A stretch of 64,000 nt of DNA, taken from positions 4,806,501-4,870,500 of the forward strand of contig JAVHJL010000002.1 in NCBI GenBank assembly GCA_036971715.1. The letters run 5' to 3'. Positions 11,629-22,751 of this stretch are shown here, piece after piece; within the stretch, counting starts at the first letter, position 1, and each line of letters begins with the position of its first letter. The position numbers and the translations under genes were made by a program. Origin of the DNA: Arthrobotrys musiformis. Taxonomy: Eukaryota; Ascomycota; Orbiliomycetes; Orbiliales; Orbiliaceae. The notes under the pieces are model-generated. The model did no database searches. It was not told where the DNA came from and worked only from the letters and a program-made list of their open reading frames with translations.

Positions 11629-12548
11629 TCGATCTTGTAACTTTCTGTTTTTGGCCTTGATTCGACGGCTTTGTAATTATTACTTTTGTATGGGGCTTTG
11701 TAATTAATTAGGACACTAGACACCCCTATGGTGGGGGCAGCTGATTGCATTAATGGAAGAACTATTAATATTGTTAACCCCAGAGGCATACTGATTATCA
11801 ATCGAAGGCCCAGGTGCATTATCTAATTGATCACGATGCCGCTGTGTTGTGTGCATCAGGGAACTAAATTATCACATTTATGCAGTCCCACAACTCAATA
11901 TATATTGTCTCGTACGGTCTGAAAAGGTTTAAGAGCAGGCAGTATCCATCTAATATGCCCATTCATACGCCCAATAACATTTTTTTCGCACCTGAATCCG
12001 AAATTTCTCCTCTTTTGATCGGCGGGTTTTTCATGTCCGGATGAGGTTTCAGTTTGGAGTTGCCCATGTTGGTGGCGTTGTGGCTTTCTTGTGTGACCAC
12101 TCGGTGTCACTATCCAAATCCGGGAGTCCAGAAGCTTAAGCTTAAGCCTAGCTTAGTCTAGAGGACGCGGCCCGACCCGGGCTCGCGCAATTGCCCTTGT
12201 ACGGGCACCGTTTCGACTTCTTTTGTTAGTTTTAGGGCCTCAACATGCTCTTCTTCCTCGATGAGGTGCCTATGTGTGTATACCACGGGCAAGTCCGCAA
12301 TCCTTGAGATCGAAAGTAGGCGCGTCGGTGTGTCTAGAAATACGGATCGAACGGCGACCGCTATTATACACATTACGCACACGCTAATATACATATCGAC
12401 TATACGGATATCTATGTCAATCTACCTTAGCCCCCATTAAATCCGCCAATAAAAGGGTAGCTGGGTCTCAGCCATCCGCTTCAGGATAATATATAACCAA
12501 AATACAATCCGGTTTAACGTTATAACTCAACGGGAAAACAAACAAGAA
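11629..12548. other. Intergenic region between convergent genes
   Basis: About 900 bp between the 3' ends of the F-box gene (+) and the DUF7580 gene (-). It is AT-rich with no supported open frame; AAGCTTAAGCTTAAGCC occurs at about 12133-12148. Confidence 0.55.
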
Positions 12549-14712
12549 TCAACTCGCCCTGAGGTACTCTTCAGCAAGTGGTTCAATCACCATGGCATAA
12601 AACCTTTGACGAAAATTGGGATCACCAAGATCGTTGGTTCGGTCCTGGAAATCGCACCAGAGACATATCTGCGTCACTGCGGCAAAGCTCGCGGATACCA
12701 TGCCCCTCCTCTCGAAGGACAAGTCGTTCGCTAACTCTGCTGCAACTTCGAGCTCTCGAGCGGCAGGGTCTGGTAAACCAGCCGTGGATACAGATCCATT
12801 TTGGATCGCCTGCTGGACCATGGAGGATATAGGCTGGCAGTATATGATTTCCAAAAGGGCAAGGGCGAGGGAGTATATTATCTCATTCCGGATCCATGGC
12901 ATTTTCCGACGGGCTGGAGGGGTGGTTATGTTGTCGAACTTTCGGGAGAGGTAGATTGTGTTTATCTGCGGGGCCCTGGCGTTTTCTTGTCGGACGAAGA
13001 CGTCTTTGATCCCCCAGTCTTTCGGTAGCCACTCTGTGCTGTGGAATTGAAGGACTGCGTAGGCCATTGTGAGTGCCACCAATGCCCTTTTTAGTTCGCG
13101 GTTAGTGAAAGGACAGGACCTAACTAGCTAATGTGGTAGGATAGGTACCTTTCCCTCGGTGTAAAAACCCCACTCCTCCAAGCGTTTCCTATCCGGACGG
13201 AGTAGAGAAGGTATTCTAACGAATAACCGCTCGGGTGCGAGTTTGACCTTATAGTATTAGAGCAGTACACGTGGTGTTTCCACCTCTGGCTCTCGAGGAA
13301 CCCGAGATATGATTTGGGTGTTGAGAGTCGGATCAGAGACAGGGCTTTGCAGAGGTCATCGACTCTGGCTTGAAAGTGGGGAGGATTCGGTATAGGTGCC
13401 ATATGGTTGGGCGGTAGAGGTAGTGGAGGGATATAAGGCATAGGTCCGGGCCTAACGACCGGGGCTCCCATCGTTCCCATCATACTAGTTCGGTTGGGTT
13501 AGTATGCCCTATCTCAGCGTGCAGTATACTATCATCGAGACCAGACTCGGAGTAGTCTCGTAAACCAGACACACTTGGAGGTAGCCTCGAATCCAAGCTC
13601 GGAGGCAAGTATTATCCATCAGACTAAGGGGCCATAGACACGATAAACTTACGGCTGCAGGTCGCTTTCCTCCGCTTCTATCTCTATCCCCCTCCAACTC
13701 CACGGCATCGCATTAGGATAGGGCGTAGCACCCGAAACCGAAAACTCAAAAACCATGGGCTCTTTATTCCACTCAAACTCCTCAACGGGCTTAGTAGGTA
13801 TCCTCAGCTCCAAATCCGCTTGATGCACACACCGGCACCCGCATCCGTAAAACTGCGAATTCAAGCTCTCAAACAGTAATCTAGCCCTTTCGCTAAGCTT
13901 TCCCCAGGAATTAGTCACATTTTGGTGCCGCTTCTCGATCCTTTGGGGTTCGATTAACAAGGCTTTTGTTTGGAATTTTTCGAGAAAGTAGAAGTCGCGG
14001 ACTATGCTTTCGACGTCACGTTGGAGGCTGGGGATCTTTATCCCCCCTGTGATTCGTGCGAAGCCACTTTTAAGCAGCTTTCTTTGGAGCTTTTCGTCTA
14101 TGGTGCCGTCTGGAGCGACCCATCTGGGCTATACATTCACCCTAGGTCAGCTTGTCGAACTCTATCGAATCAAAGATATCTCTAACCAAAGGGCAGGATT
14201 TGCAAAACTACGGCTATAGCAGTGGGTCATCAAGTATGCGACAATACTTACCCGAAAATCATCCCCTAGCTTGAGCCTCCTCGCCAGCTTCTGGATCTTC
14301 CCCTCCAAAGCCGTCGAAATATTGACATAAGTCCTAAAATTAGCCCCCAACTTCAACCTCATCAAATCCTGCACATCCCGCTCGCGCCATAATGACCCAT
14401 CCCGCGTTTTTAGAAGTCCGTTAACCCGGTCCGACGTCAACCCAGAGCTAAGTATCGTTTCGCAGTTATCATAGTATAATGACGCCGCACCGATGAATTG
14501 AGCCAGCAGGTCTTTAAATGCGTGTTCGTATTGTTTCATGTTACCTATTGCTGCTAACTAGTTTGATGGGTTTAGTGATTAGCCCACCTGTCCGGGTGCA
14601 ATAGTGCAAAGTTGGGTCTTTTTGGTCATACGCCATCGGAGTAATGCTCCAGTGCGGATATGAGTAGAGGGATAGAGCCTAAAACGACCCCGACGACCTC
14701 GAAGCCACTCAT
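12549..14712 (-). CDS. DUF7580-family fungal protein, five exons
   Basis: Minus-strand exons 14712-14632, 14557-14252, 14128-13653, 13484-13149 and 13086-12549 give 578 aa with every junction in frame. Donors are GTATGA, GTAAGT, GTAAGT and GTACCT; acceptors end in TAG or AAG after CTAAT, CTGAC, CTAAC and ACTAAC branch motifs. The N-terminus has the family signature (GVVLGSIPLLISALEHY, residues about 8-24), followed by helical segments with the typical G-x-LW-R-x-x-x-V motif, and the C-terminal DUF7580 domain (about 400-578) begins RALVALTMAYAVLQFHSTEWL-like and contains LSRKF and an RNEIIYSLALALLE-type segment. The family is fungus-specific, of unknown biochemical role, and often seen in accessory, self/non-self-like gene neighbourhoods. 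It is divergent from the C2H2 gene 680 bp away. Confidence 0.8.
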
Positions 14713-15391
14713 GCCGCCTTTTTAATTTGATAAAGCCTTAAAAAAATTATATATAAAGATTTCTTTAATTAATTATGGGCGCTGCAAGCTAGACCGCGGG
14801 TTGCATTCCTCAGCGGGACGAGATGATCAATATCAGTCGCGTTGAGGCTAGAAAGGATCCGTCGTGCGGGGCATATGATCTGTTGCGCTAGCTATAGCTG
14901 AGGCCGATCTGGTCTCTCGATAATTGGGTGGGGAGCTGGAAGGAAGCTCGAGATTGGATCCGATTTGTGTTTGCGGACGGGTAGCTAGCTATATTAAACC
15001 AATTCGTGCACCCCCATGACGAGGTGGCCCAAATCCCGTCCGAATCGATGCCATCGAAGCTTCCGAAACGTGGAAGGACAGTCGAATTGGAGTTCAGCGT
15101 CACAGCCTTGTGGATTTGCCCGATGCAGGATCCGAGTCCTGCGCCCCACTTGTACAACACAGCTTTGCAGAACCGTGCATCGCGGTCGCATTTTCAGCGA
15201 AGCGATATCCTAATGAGGTGGAAGAGGAGGTTGGTGTAAACCGATATTACCTCAGCATAGAACCACCATCCCTCACAGATCCCAAAGAAACCAACTATGG
15301 TGAATATTCGTCCATCGAAATAAAAAAATATCAGCGTTAGTATGGAAAATTTACAAATCACAAATACTAGCACCTGAAGCTCGAGCCAACG
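14713..15391. promoter_or_regulatory. Shared divergent promoter region
   Basis: The 679 bp between the start codons of the DUF7580 gene (minus) and the C2H2 gene (plus) must hold both promoters. An AT-rich stretch with TTATATATAAAG-like sequence (about 14745-14760) lies just upstream of the minus-strand start. Short open frames in both directions are not convincing. Confidence 0.45.
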
Positions 15392-18332
15392 ATGGATGAA
15401 CTCTTCCGGGCGCACCAATCATGCTGTCAAAAATTCGCCAAGCTGGTAATGCTAACTGAATCCCCGACGCGGGACTTCAGCTCCCAAGTTTCGCGACGCG
15501 ATTGGGATATCGAAGTCGAAAGGTATAAAATATGGGCCAACGGCGTGGGAGTCGGAGAATCTGGGGATAACTACGAGAAGTCATTGGATTGTAGACTTAG
15601 AAATGCTTCTTTCATGCGATCTCAAGTAAGTTCTCATCTGGGCGTGAGTGTCACAGAATGTTTTCTCCTCTATCCCGGTTGGGAGTCTTGTTGGAAAATG
15701 CAACAAAACTAATGTCGAAACATTTAGGTTGCGTTGGTATTGAAGTTATTAATTGAACATGTGAGGCGGTCCACCTCCTGCGCGTTCTCGCACCTTTATA
15801 TACACCTACCAGGCGGTATTCTTATATCAGAGCAAGGAGTGTCTAAACTAATGTATTCCATCGTATTAGATTGACAATGGTGAGTGTCGAAAGCTGATTT
15901 AGTGCACATTCGGTTGCAGCTACACAAAATGTTAGAATTTGCAAGCGGGATATTTAGAAGGATGGTGGTTTATAAATTAGGAAGGCCTATCACTGACGCT
16001 AAAAATCTAGCTATTACGTTACTAAACGGCGAAAGAGTTCCTTGGGAGGATCTGGCTATCGGATCTACCCAAAAATCAAAAGATGCTTCCAAAGATACCA
16101 CAAAACCGACCAAGGACGGATCAGACGATGAGACGGGAGACGACTCGCCGTGGGACTTCTCATCCGACGAAGGGTCGATAGACGAGAATTCGTCGGATAG
16201 TTACATGGCCGGAAACGAAATCTCGAGAAAACCCACGATTGGTACTATCGCCAAGCTCCAGTCCCCAGAGATGCGGGGCCGAACAGATTTTCCGGCTGGA
16301 GAAATGGCGCAGATTCGGCATGCAGTTCAAACGGCTATTTCATCATTATACGGGCTCCCAATTCGAAAAGCAGTGATTCAAGATAGACTGCGAGGAGAGC
16401 TACCGGCAGAAATAGCTTCATTCGAAGAGTCGGATATATCTTATGTGAAATTCAAGTTTCCACAGCTAGTGAGGTATTCCCCAGAGGCTGCCGCACGGCT
16501 TGGAAAATTGATAACACGACGGCGAGAGATACTGCATTCTCGAAGAGTTCAGGACAGCCACAAACAATGGTCCAACGAAAGTACGGCCCCAAAAATTACC
16601 AGAGGCCAGAATGAGGGCGCTAACGACGGCCTAAGAAACCCGAGTTGGCTGGAGCCACCTAGCTACACCGAGTTCGCCCATCCACAGCCAGCCTCGACTA
16701 TTGCTACTGAGAGCTTGGAAGTTGTAATGCCGCGAAGACCCTTGGGAGAGAACGAGGAGGAACCGAACGTTTTTGTCTGCCCGTATTGCTGCACCAAAAA
16801 AGAGATAAAATCAGATGCAGAATGGAAGTATGGTTTAACTAAAATCCCATTGAGCGGTTTTGTGTCATTTCTAATAGTCCTATGCCGAATCTAGAGCGCA
16901 CGTCCTACAAGACCTCCAACCTTACGTCTGCACATTCCCGAACTGCGAGTTCCGAGATTTGTTTTTCGAAACCAAAGAACAATGGTTCCAACACGAACAA
17001 GCAAAGCATAGAATAAATTGGTTTTGCAATACGAAGAGCCACAGCCGTTTCAAGACAAAAGCCGAATTCAGATCACACATGACCAAGAAACATAGTCATG
17101 ACGTTAAATTTGATGACCTTGAACCAGAGATGATCTCCAAACTTTTCGCAATCCCGGCAAATCCGACCGACCCGGGGATTTGTACGCTATGCATGGAGGA
17201 GGTTCAAAACCCGGAGGCTCATGTCAGCCAGCATTTGGAAATGCTTGCGCTGTTCGCCATTCCAAGGCAAGATTTTCCAGAGGGGCGTTACAAGGAACGG
17301 CCAGGCATAGATGGCAGAGGAAAAATCAAAATAACGGAGAGTAAACAGCTCAGGAGTATAGATAACCAATTTTCGGGCCCCGCGAGCCCTCTGACGAAGG
17401 TTGACCCGAGACCTTTGGCGGGCTCTGAAGGGCACGGCTCAATTAACTTAGAGGCGCCCGTGGAAGCAAAACATAGAGTTCCTTCCAAGCCTGCTCCTCC
17501 ATATGCTTACGAAACCGGAGGCCCCGCAACTAGCAGAGGTTTCGGGAAGCCCAGCCGGAGAAGACATATAAAGCTTCGAGATAAAACAAAAGCTTTTGAA
17601 AGTTCCAGTAGTAGCGAGTTTTTGTTCGATTCAAGCTTGAGTACGGACACCGGGTCGGATTCGGATTTAGATGGTATGGCATTCGGCACACCACCTCGCC
17701 GGCTGAACTTCGAATCCGATACGTACACTACGCCTCCTTCGTCCTTTTCAGAGCTCCATTCGAAATTCAAATCTTGGGCAAAGCCAATCAACATTTTTGG
17801 CCCACCCCCAAAATCGACTAGCAAGCGATCCAGTTATCATCGAGGGTGGCTTAGAGCGAACTCTCATCAAGGGCCAAGTTTCAAGGTGCCTAAAAGGAAA
17901 GGTTCTTTTGATTTCAACATCGCTTTTGGGTACTCCAGCTCCGATAGCTCAGCAAAAGGCCACCGTCCAGCCTCTTTGAGTGATCTGGTCACTGCTGGCA
18001 GTGTTTCCGATCAGACTCAAGGGCAAAGTAAGCCCAAGCGAGGCGGCATTCTAGGTTCAGTCCGACGAAGTGCGTCCGTAAGCTTTTCAGGCTATACTTC
18101 TCCTGGCTTTGGAAGGCAGCGGTTAAGGAAAAAAGAATCACTAGATTCGAATCTTGCATTTGGTGAATCTAGTTCTGAAGATTTGCCGGCAGATGATGTA
18201 TCGAAACCACACGACTCGACTGCCAAAAAACACGTCTGGCGGCGTTGGTGGCGGACTGGAGAAGGCGATATAAAAGCAGATACGTCGTCCAGCTCTGGTC
18301 CTCCCGGGCCGAATCTTTATACAGCCATATGA
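15392..18332 (+). CDS. C2H2-type zinc-finger protein, four exons
   Basis: Exons 15392-15625, 15728-15760, 15920-16827 and 16895-18332 give 870 aa. Donors are GTAAGT, GTGAGG and GTATGG; the second intron (159 nt) is the least certain. The N-terminus carries the conserved fungal pattern of a helical region with a W-x-x-G-x-G-x-G-x-x-x-G motif and a DCRLRNAS segment. From about residue 376 a Cys/His array follows: CPYCC, then LQPYVCTFPNC, HEQAKHRINWFC and H-x4-H, ending in CTLC...HVSQHLEMLALFAIP (about residue 475-510). These proteins are widespread in Pezizomycotina with no proven function; nucleic-acid or protein binding by the fingers is likely. The last 300 residues are Ser/Lys-rich, disordered and contain an internal repeat. 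The gene is divergent from the DUF7580 gene. Confidence 0.75.
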
Positions 18333-18637
18333 AACAGAGATCAATATAATACATACCACCTAATTATATATATACACAGTCATTGGCGTAGTTTATGCCC
18401 AGCTATAGCGCTAAGCCCCGGAAACGTAGTGCACATTTCCATATTTTTGTTTCCAAAGGGTTCGGAGCCAATCTAGATGCTTAAGCTTACCTGCCCGGTC
18501 TCGTTCACGCAAGTAGTTCCTTAAAAGCACGCACATACAAACAAGCCCGAGAGATCTACTACGCACGCATGCTCTGTGATTAAGGTGAATTTGAAATGAT
18601 GAATTTAGAAGAGAGAAACGTTTACGTATAATATGTT

Positions 18638-18668
18638 GATATGGATCGATGGCGAATCGATCCATATC
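18638..18668. repeat. Perfect 13-bp inverted repeat, 5-nt loop
   Basis: GATATGGATCGAT, then GGCGA, then ATCGATCCATATC. It lies about 300 bp past the stop codon of the C2H2 gene. It could fold as a hairpin in DNA or RNA; no function is known. Confidence 0.8.
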
Positions 18669-20772
18669 GAATTAATATAATTTAAATTTACTGTTTCTGG
18701 CTGCTTCGACATGCAAAATTGGCTCGTAAGACTACTCGCTACATAACTATAAAAGCTAGAAATTTAAATTCTATAATGCATGCTTTACCCACAGGGCCCG
18801 CGCCCGCAAGTGACGTATTTCGCCCTCCTTCGCGGTTGAAGATGCAAAACGAGCGGGTTTCAAGGAACCGAAACTGTATTTGATTCCGTCCAATTTAAAG
18901 CCCCTAATCATGGGAATTTTATCCGTGACGTCGAAATTGACTCCTGGCTTATGTACATCGTGCGCTGCGTCGACGCGCGACAGCTAGATATCGATTAGAT
19001 GAGCAATTATAAGTGGGTGGTAATGTGTTGAAACATGGAACCTGCCGTTGGTCAGACAGGCTAGACTTCCCGTTTTTTCAAAACGTGAAACCGGACGGAT
19101 CTGTCATGATCAATATATCTGGGCTTATGAAATCGGATGTTGATGGTGATATATCTGAAATGCGAATGTCCAGCAAAAAAAGGAGGCTCTTTTTCAGCCT
19201 TTTGTTTCAACTTCTCGAGTTTTTATCCCTTTCTGCTGACGTTCGCGATAAGAATTGCCGTGGTTTCGAGTTTTTTTCGCTTCCAGAACCCATTGAACGA
19301 TGTCAAACTCCACCATCATGAAGCGACTGCAGTTTCAGGGAATTAGCCGAGCCGAATGTATTGCTATTCCTTCCCCTCACGACCAGACTCCATGGAATTT
19401 TAGGTCAGTAAAAGTGAAATTGCTTGGAGGTTGAAGGTACTCGGCAGTTAACTAACAACTGCGGAGACTAGTCGTGGAGCTTGGGCCGCCTAAGCTTTCG
19501 GAGAGCGATGCTTAAACTTCAATTGTGAACATTGGGCCTTGAAACATATGATGAGAAAGTTGAAACAATGCAATTGCAGATGCTGTCGCTCAGGCTCTCC
19601 ATCCTCCTCACGTATACAGCGAATACCAGGAGCCACCAGATAGATATAGATCCATATGCATATCGATCAAATCGAAGTTTTCGTCCTTGAAATTGTCAGC
19701 ACGGCTCGAGATGCCTCCCCTCTCTAGGATGTTTCCCAAAACACCTATTGATCTTCCCCACCGTGACATGGCCCTGGAACATGACCGACCAGGCGGACGA
19801 AGCTTCTTGGAACTTGGGCCCAGACAATTGTCGACAAGCATCCTTTCACGGACGGATCTTGCCATTTCTACTGCCTTTCCCTGTGGCGAGAATAACCGGA
19901 TTTGCGGAGCAATACCCTTTTCAGAAGGATACAGCTGCCGGGCCCTAGAGCTTCACACAGCTCTCGGTTCCCACCAGATTCCAAACGGCACGGGTGGCAC
20001 GGAAAGCTATGATCCGTTCCTGTTTCGAGACAAGCATGGCTGGGTAGTCAACGGTTGGAGGCTGGATGGTCAGCTAGCTATGTCGGAGACTTACATAGAA
20101 GTAAAGCTAACCAGCGGAACTAACATAACCAGGTCGTACTCTAGTACAATACCCAACTAACAGCTCAGATATCGGTCGTCTGTCATAACTCACTGCATGA
20201 TCTCGAAGGATTAGAAGGGAGGCTGAAAAGTGCACGCTTCTTTCCCACGGAGCCGCTTTGTCGAAAGCGACAAGAATGACCAATTGACTCTGACCAGCAC
20301 ACCGTCAGCTGCTCAAACGGGGCGAAAGAATGCACGCTGACGCAATTAGATGTATTCTCTATAAGGCAATACTATCGACGAAGTATTGCCTCCAACCTAC
20401 ACCACTACGATAGATCTGAATACAGCCATAAAAAAAGCCCTAGGAATAGCAGCAACATTGACACCAACATAGACACCAACATAGTCATATTGGTATTTGG
20501 GATGGTGACAAGCTTTTTTAGACGCCACACACCTTGTGGGAAAGGTCACCGGCGAAATACAGCCATCCTCATTGGCTGGCGTGGTGTTTCGTCTAGTCGC
20601 CCCTCCCGTTCAATGGGCTGGTCCGGACAGGCACCAAGCACAGGGCTCGCAGCCAAGTGGAGTCCCACCGCATTCGTAATGGCGTTTCATCTTTCGCCCA
20701 ACTTTCCGGCCCACCTAGCCAGGTTTTTTGCCCACCTTGGCCACAACACTTTCGGGGCCGCTAACTAGTTGA

Positions 20773-21300
20773 CTATTGAGCACAAGTCGCTGCCAGAAAT
20801 AGTACGCGCCCGCACCCACGTCCGGTCACCCTTTGAACCCAAGCGAGGATGCTGGACAGCTCGACAGAACAGGGCAAAAGCCTGGATTTTGAAGTTTTGC
20901 ATTGACGAAGTTGATCTTGCTCGCGCTTCTGGTGCAGCTTGGACCAGCTTGGTATTTGGGTGATTCGATTTTGGATATCTTGCCGGTATCCGCTAGGGAT
21001 CAATGTTCCACGCGATACTTCTGGCATCAAATTTCCCTCCGGACACGCTCCAACGACGCCTGATTGGAGGAAATGCTGTTCCTTATCAACAATCAAATGT
21101 TCATATCCCCAAGCGCGAAAGTTCGAAGAGACGCTATTAATATCCGTTTTCCTCCAACGAAAGACAAAAAAAGGCTTGGTCGAGTTGACAGGAATCATAT
21201 CATATTCGAGCACGAAATAGGCTAGTCGGATGCCTTTCCCCACTCTTTCACCAGTATGAAGTACTGATGTTAACTCCATCCCTCCGGTCAATACATGCAT
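20773..21300 (-). CDS. Possible hypothetical protein
   Basis: A 175-codon minus-strand frame beginning ATG at 21300 (a further Met is 7 codons in). The first 120 residues have mixed, globular-looking composition with aromatic residues; the C-terminus is Arg/Leu-rich and less convincing. No domain, signal peptide or transmembrane segment is recognised, and no clear promoter is seen. It may be a chance or decayed frame. Confidence 0.28.
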   Translation of the reverse strand: MHVLTGGMELTSVLHTGERVGKGIRLAYFVLEYDMIPVNSTKPFFVFRWRKTDINSVSSNFRAWGYEHLIVDKEQHFLQSGVVGACPEGNLMPEVSRGTLIPSGYRQDIQNRITQIPSWSKLHQKREQDQLRQCKTSKSRLLPCSVELSSILAWVQRVTGRGCGRVLFLAATCAQ

Positions 21301-21837
21301 GCTAAAGCATTTGCTTATTTTAACAACAGTGGACACACCACCTTAGCTTTGAATGCTGGCGAACAGGGCACAGGCTTACCCCAGTCAGCCTGTGTCTTAG
21401 TGCGAAAGGACTAAGGACATGTCCTGTACCCTGCCGGACCACCCCTGCGATCTCGAAGGTCCATTTGCTTATTTTCGCATCTTCGACTCAAACCAACCGT
21501 CGCGCTATCAAATTTCGAGATGCATGCGAGCGGCGAGCCTACTTAAGATGCTGAGATCCCACCTCCAACTTCCAACTTCTCCTACCTTCCCTCCCCAGCC
21601 CCAACCAAAAACCCCAAAAAAGTAATCGACAAAATAGTCCACGAGTGCTCTTCTCGGGTAGAAAGTGCTTTTCTTTTTTCCCTTTTTTCTTTTCACTTCG
21701 TTGGAACCCTTTTAGCTTCAATTCATAACCAACATTTTCGCCCTGGGGTGGAAATAATTATTTTTTTGGTGGCGTAACAGATTGGTGTTTTTATATCCCA
21801 CAGCTTCTTGCATACTTTCTTAAGCCTCCCCGCTCGG

Positions 21838-21844
21838 TATAAAG
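21838..21844 (+). promoter_or_regulatory. TATA box of the DUF3455 gene
   Basis: TATAAAG lies 143 bp before the start codon at 21987 and is followed by a CA/CT-rich leader, the usual arrangement for a well-expressed ascomycete gene. Confidence 0.5.
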
Positions 21845-21986
21845 TTATTTAAAACGACTGTCAATTCTTCCCTCAGCAACGATCCACCTCATCATCACCT
21901 ACCTCACCAACATCAACATCATCAACCTTGAATATACCCCACCTTCGACAATCAATAGATAGATTCACTTCTTTTCTATAATCAAG

Positions 21987-22751
21987 ATGCGTTTCACACT
22001 CGCCTCCGCTGTTACCGTCCTCGTCGGCGCTGTCGCCGTTCTGGCCCTCCCTGCACCTAAATATACTGGGTGTAGCTTGTCGTCCGTCCAGATCCCAGAC
22101 GAAGCCTTCGTTGATCCAAACAACTGTATGTCTATCTAATACCTTCAAGCTTTTAACTATTCACATACTGACATTATACCAACAGCCACAAACACTCTTC
22201 CACGCCCCGCTGCGAACGAGAAGCTTGCTAAGATCGTTCTGGGATACGGGTCTCAAAACTACTCTTGCGTCGATGGCGTTGCCACTCCCAATGGAGCTGT
22301 CGCGACGCTCTACGACCTCTCATGTGCCTTCGCCGTCTCCCCCGAGTGGGCCGATGTTGTCACCCGAGGCGCCGTCCAGATGGATCCAACCGCCCAGCTC
22401 GCAGGTATCCAAATGCTTAAGAACATGTTCAACGCTCAATTCATCTCTGGTGTCCACTACTTCAAAGGCGACTTTGCTACTCCAAACTTCGAGTTCACTG
22501 ATAAGGGCAAATTCATCGGTGCCGTTGCCGGAAAGATCCCAGCTCTTGCTGGCTCCGATGCTGGCAAGCGTCCCGACAACTTCGGTGCCGTCCCGTCTCT
22601 CAGGTTGGCTCCAAAGCAGGGTATGGGATCTACCTACTCTACTATCTACCGTCTCCACACCGCTGGAGGATCCCCACCACCCGGCAAGTGCTCGTGGCAA
22701 GGACAGCGACAGATCCCCTACGCTGCTCAGTACTGGGTTTACCGCACATAA
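21987..22751 (+). CDS. Secreted DUF3455-family protein, two exons
   Basis: Exons 21987-22125 and 22186-22751, 234 aa. The 60-nt intron has a GTATGT donor, a CTGAC branch and a CAACAG acceptor, phase 1. Residues 1-20 are a signal peptide (MRFTLASAVTVLVGAVAVLA, then LPAP). The mature part matches the DUF3455 pattern: LPRPAANEKLAKIVLGYGSQNYSC near residue 50-72, ATLYDLSC, HYFKGDFATPNFEF, and a C-terminal GS-TYSTIYRLHTAGG...CSWQGQRQIPYAAQYWVY segment. Members are often labelled malate dehydrogenase-like without evidence; the function is unknown and no NAD fold is visible. Codon use is cleaner and more GC-rich at third positions than in its neighbours, suggesting good expression. Confidence 0.85.

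Larger units (their letters stand above)
18333..21986. other. Gene-poor region
   Basis: About 3.6 kb with no gene recognised with confidence. It contains a perfect 13-bp inverted repeat (18638-18668), a 157-codon plus frame without an ATG at its head (19687-20160), and an uncertain minus-strand frame at 20773-21300 listed separately. The last 150 bases are a CT- and CA-rich leader for the DUF3455 gene. Confidence 0.5.

Noticed and set aside
19687..20160. A 157-codon plus-strand frame
   Set aside because: Begins at TTG, has no recognised domain, and overlaps another frame of similar quality on each strand.
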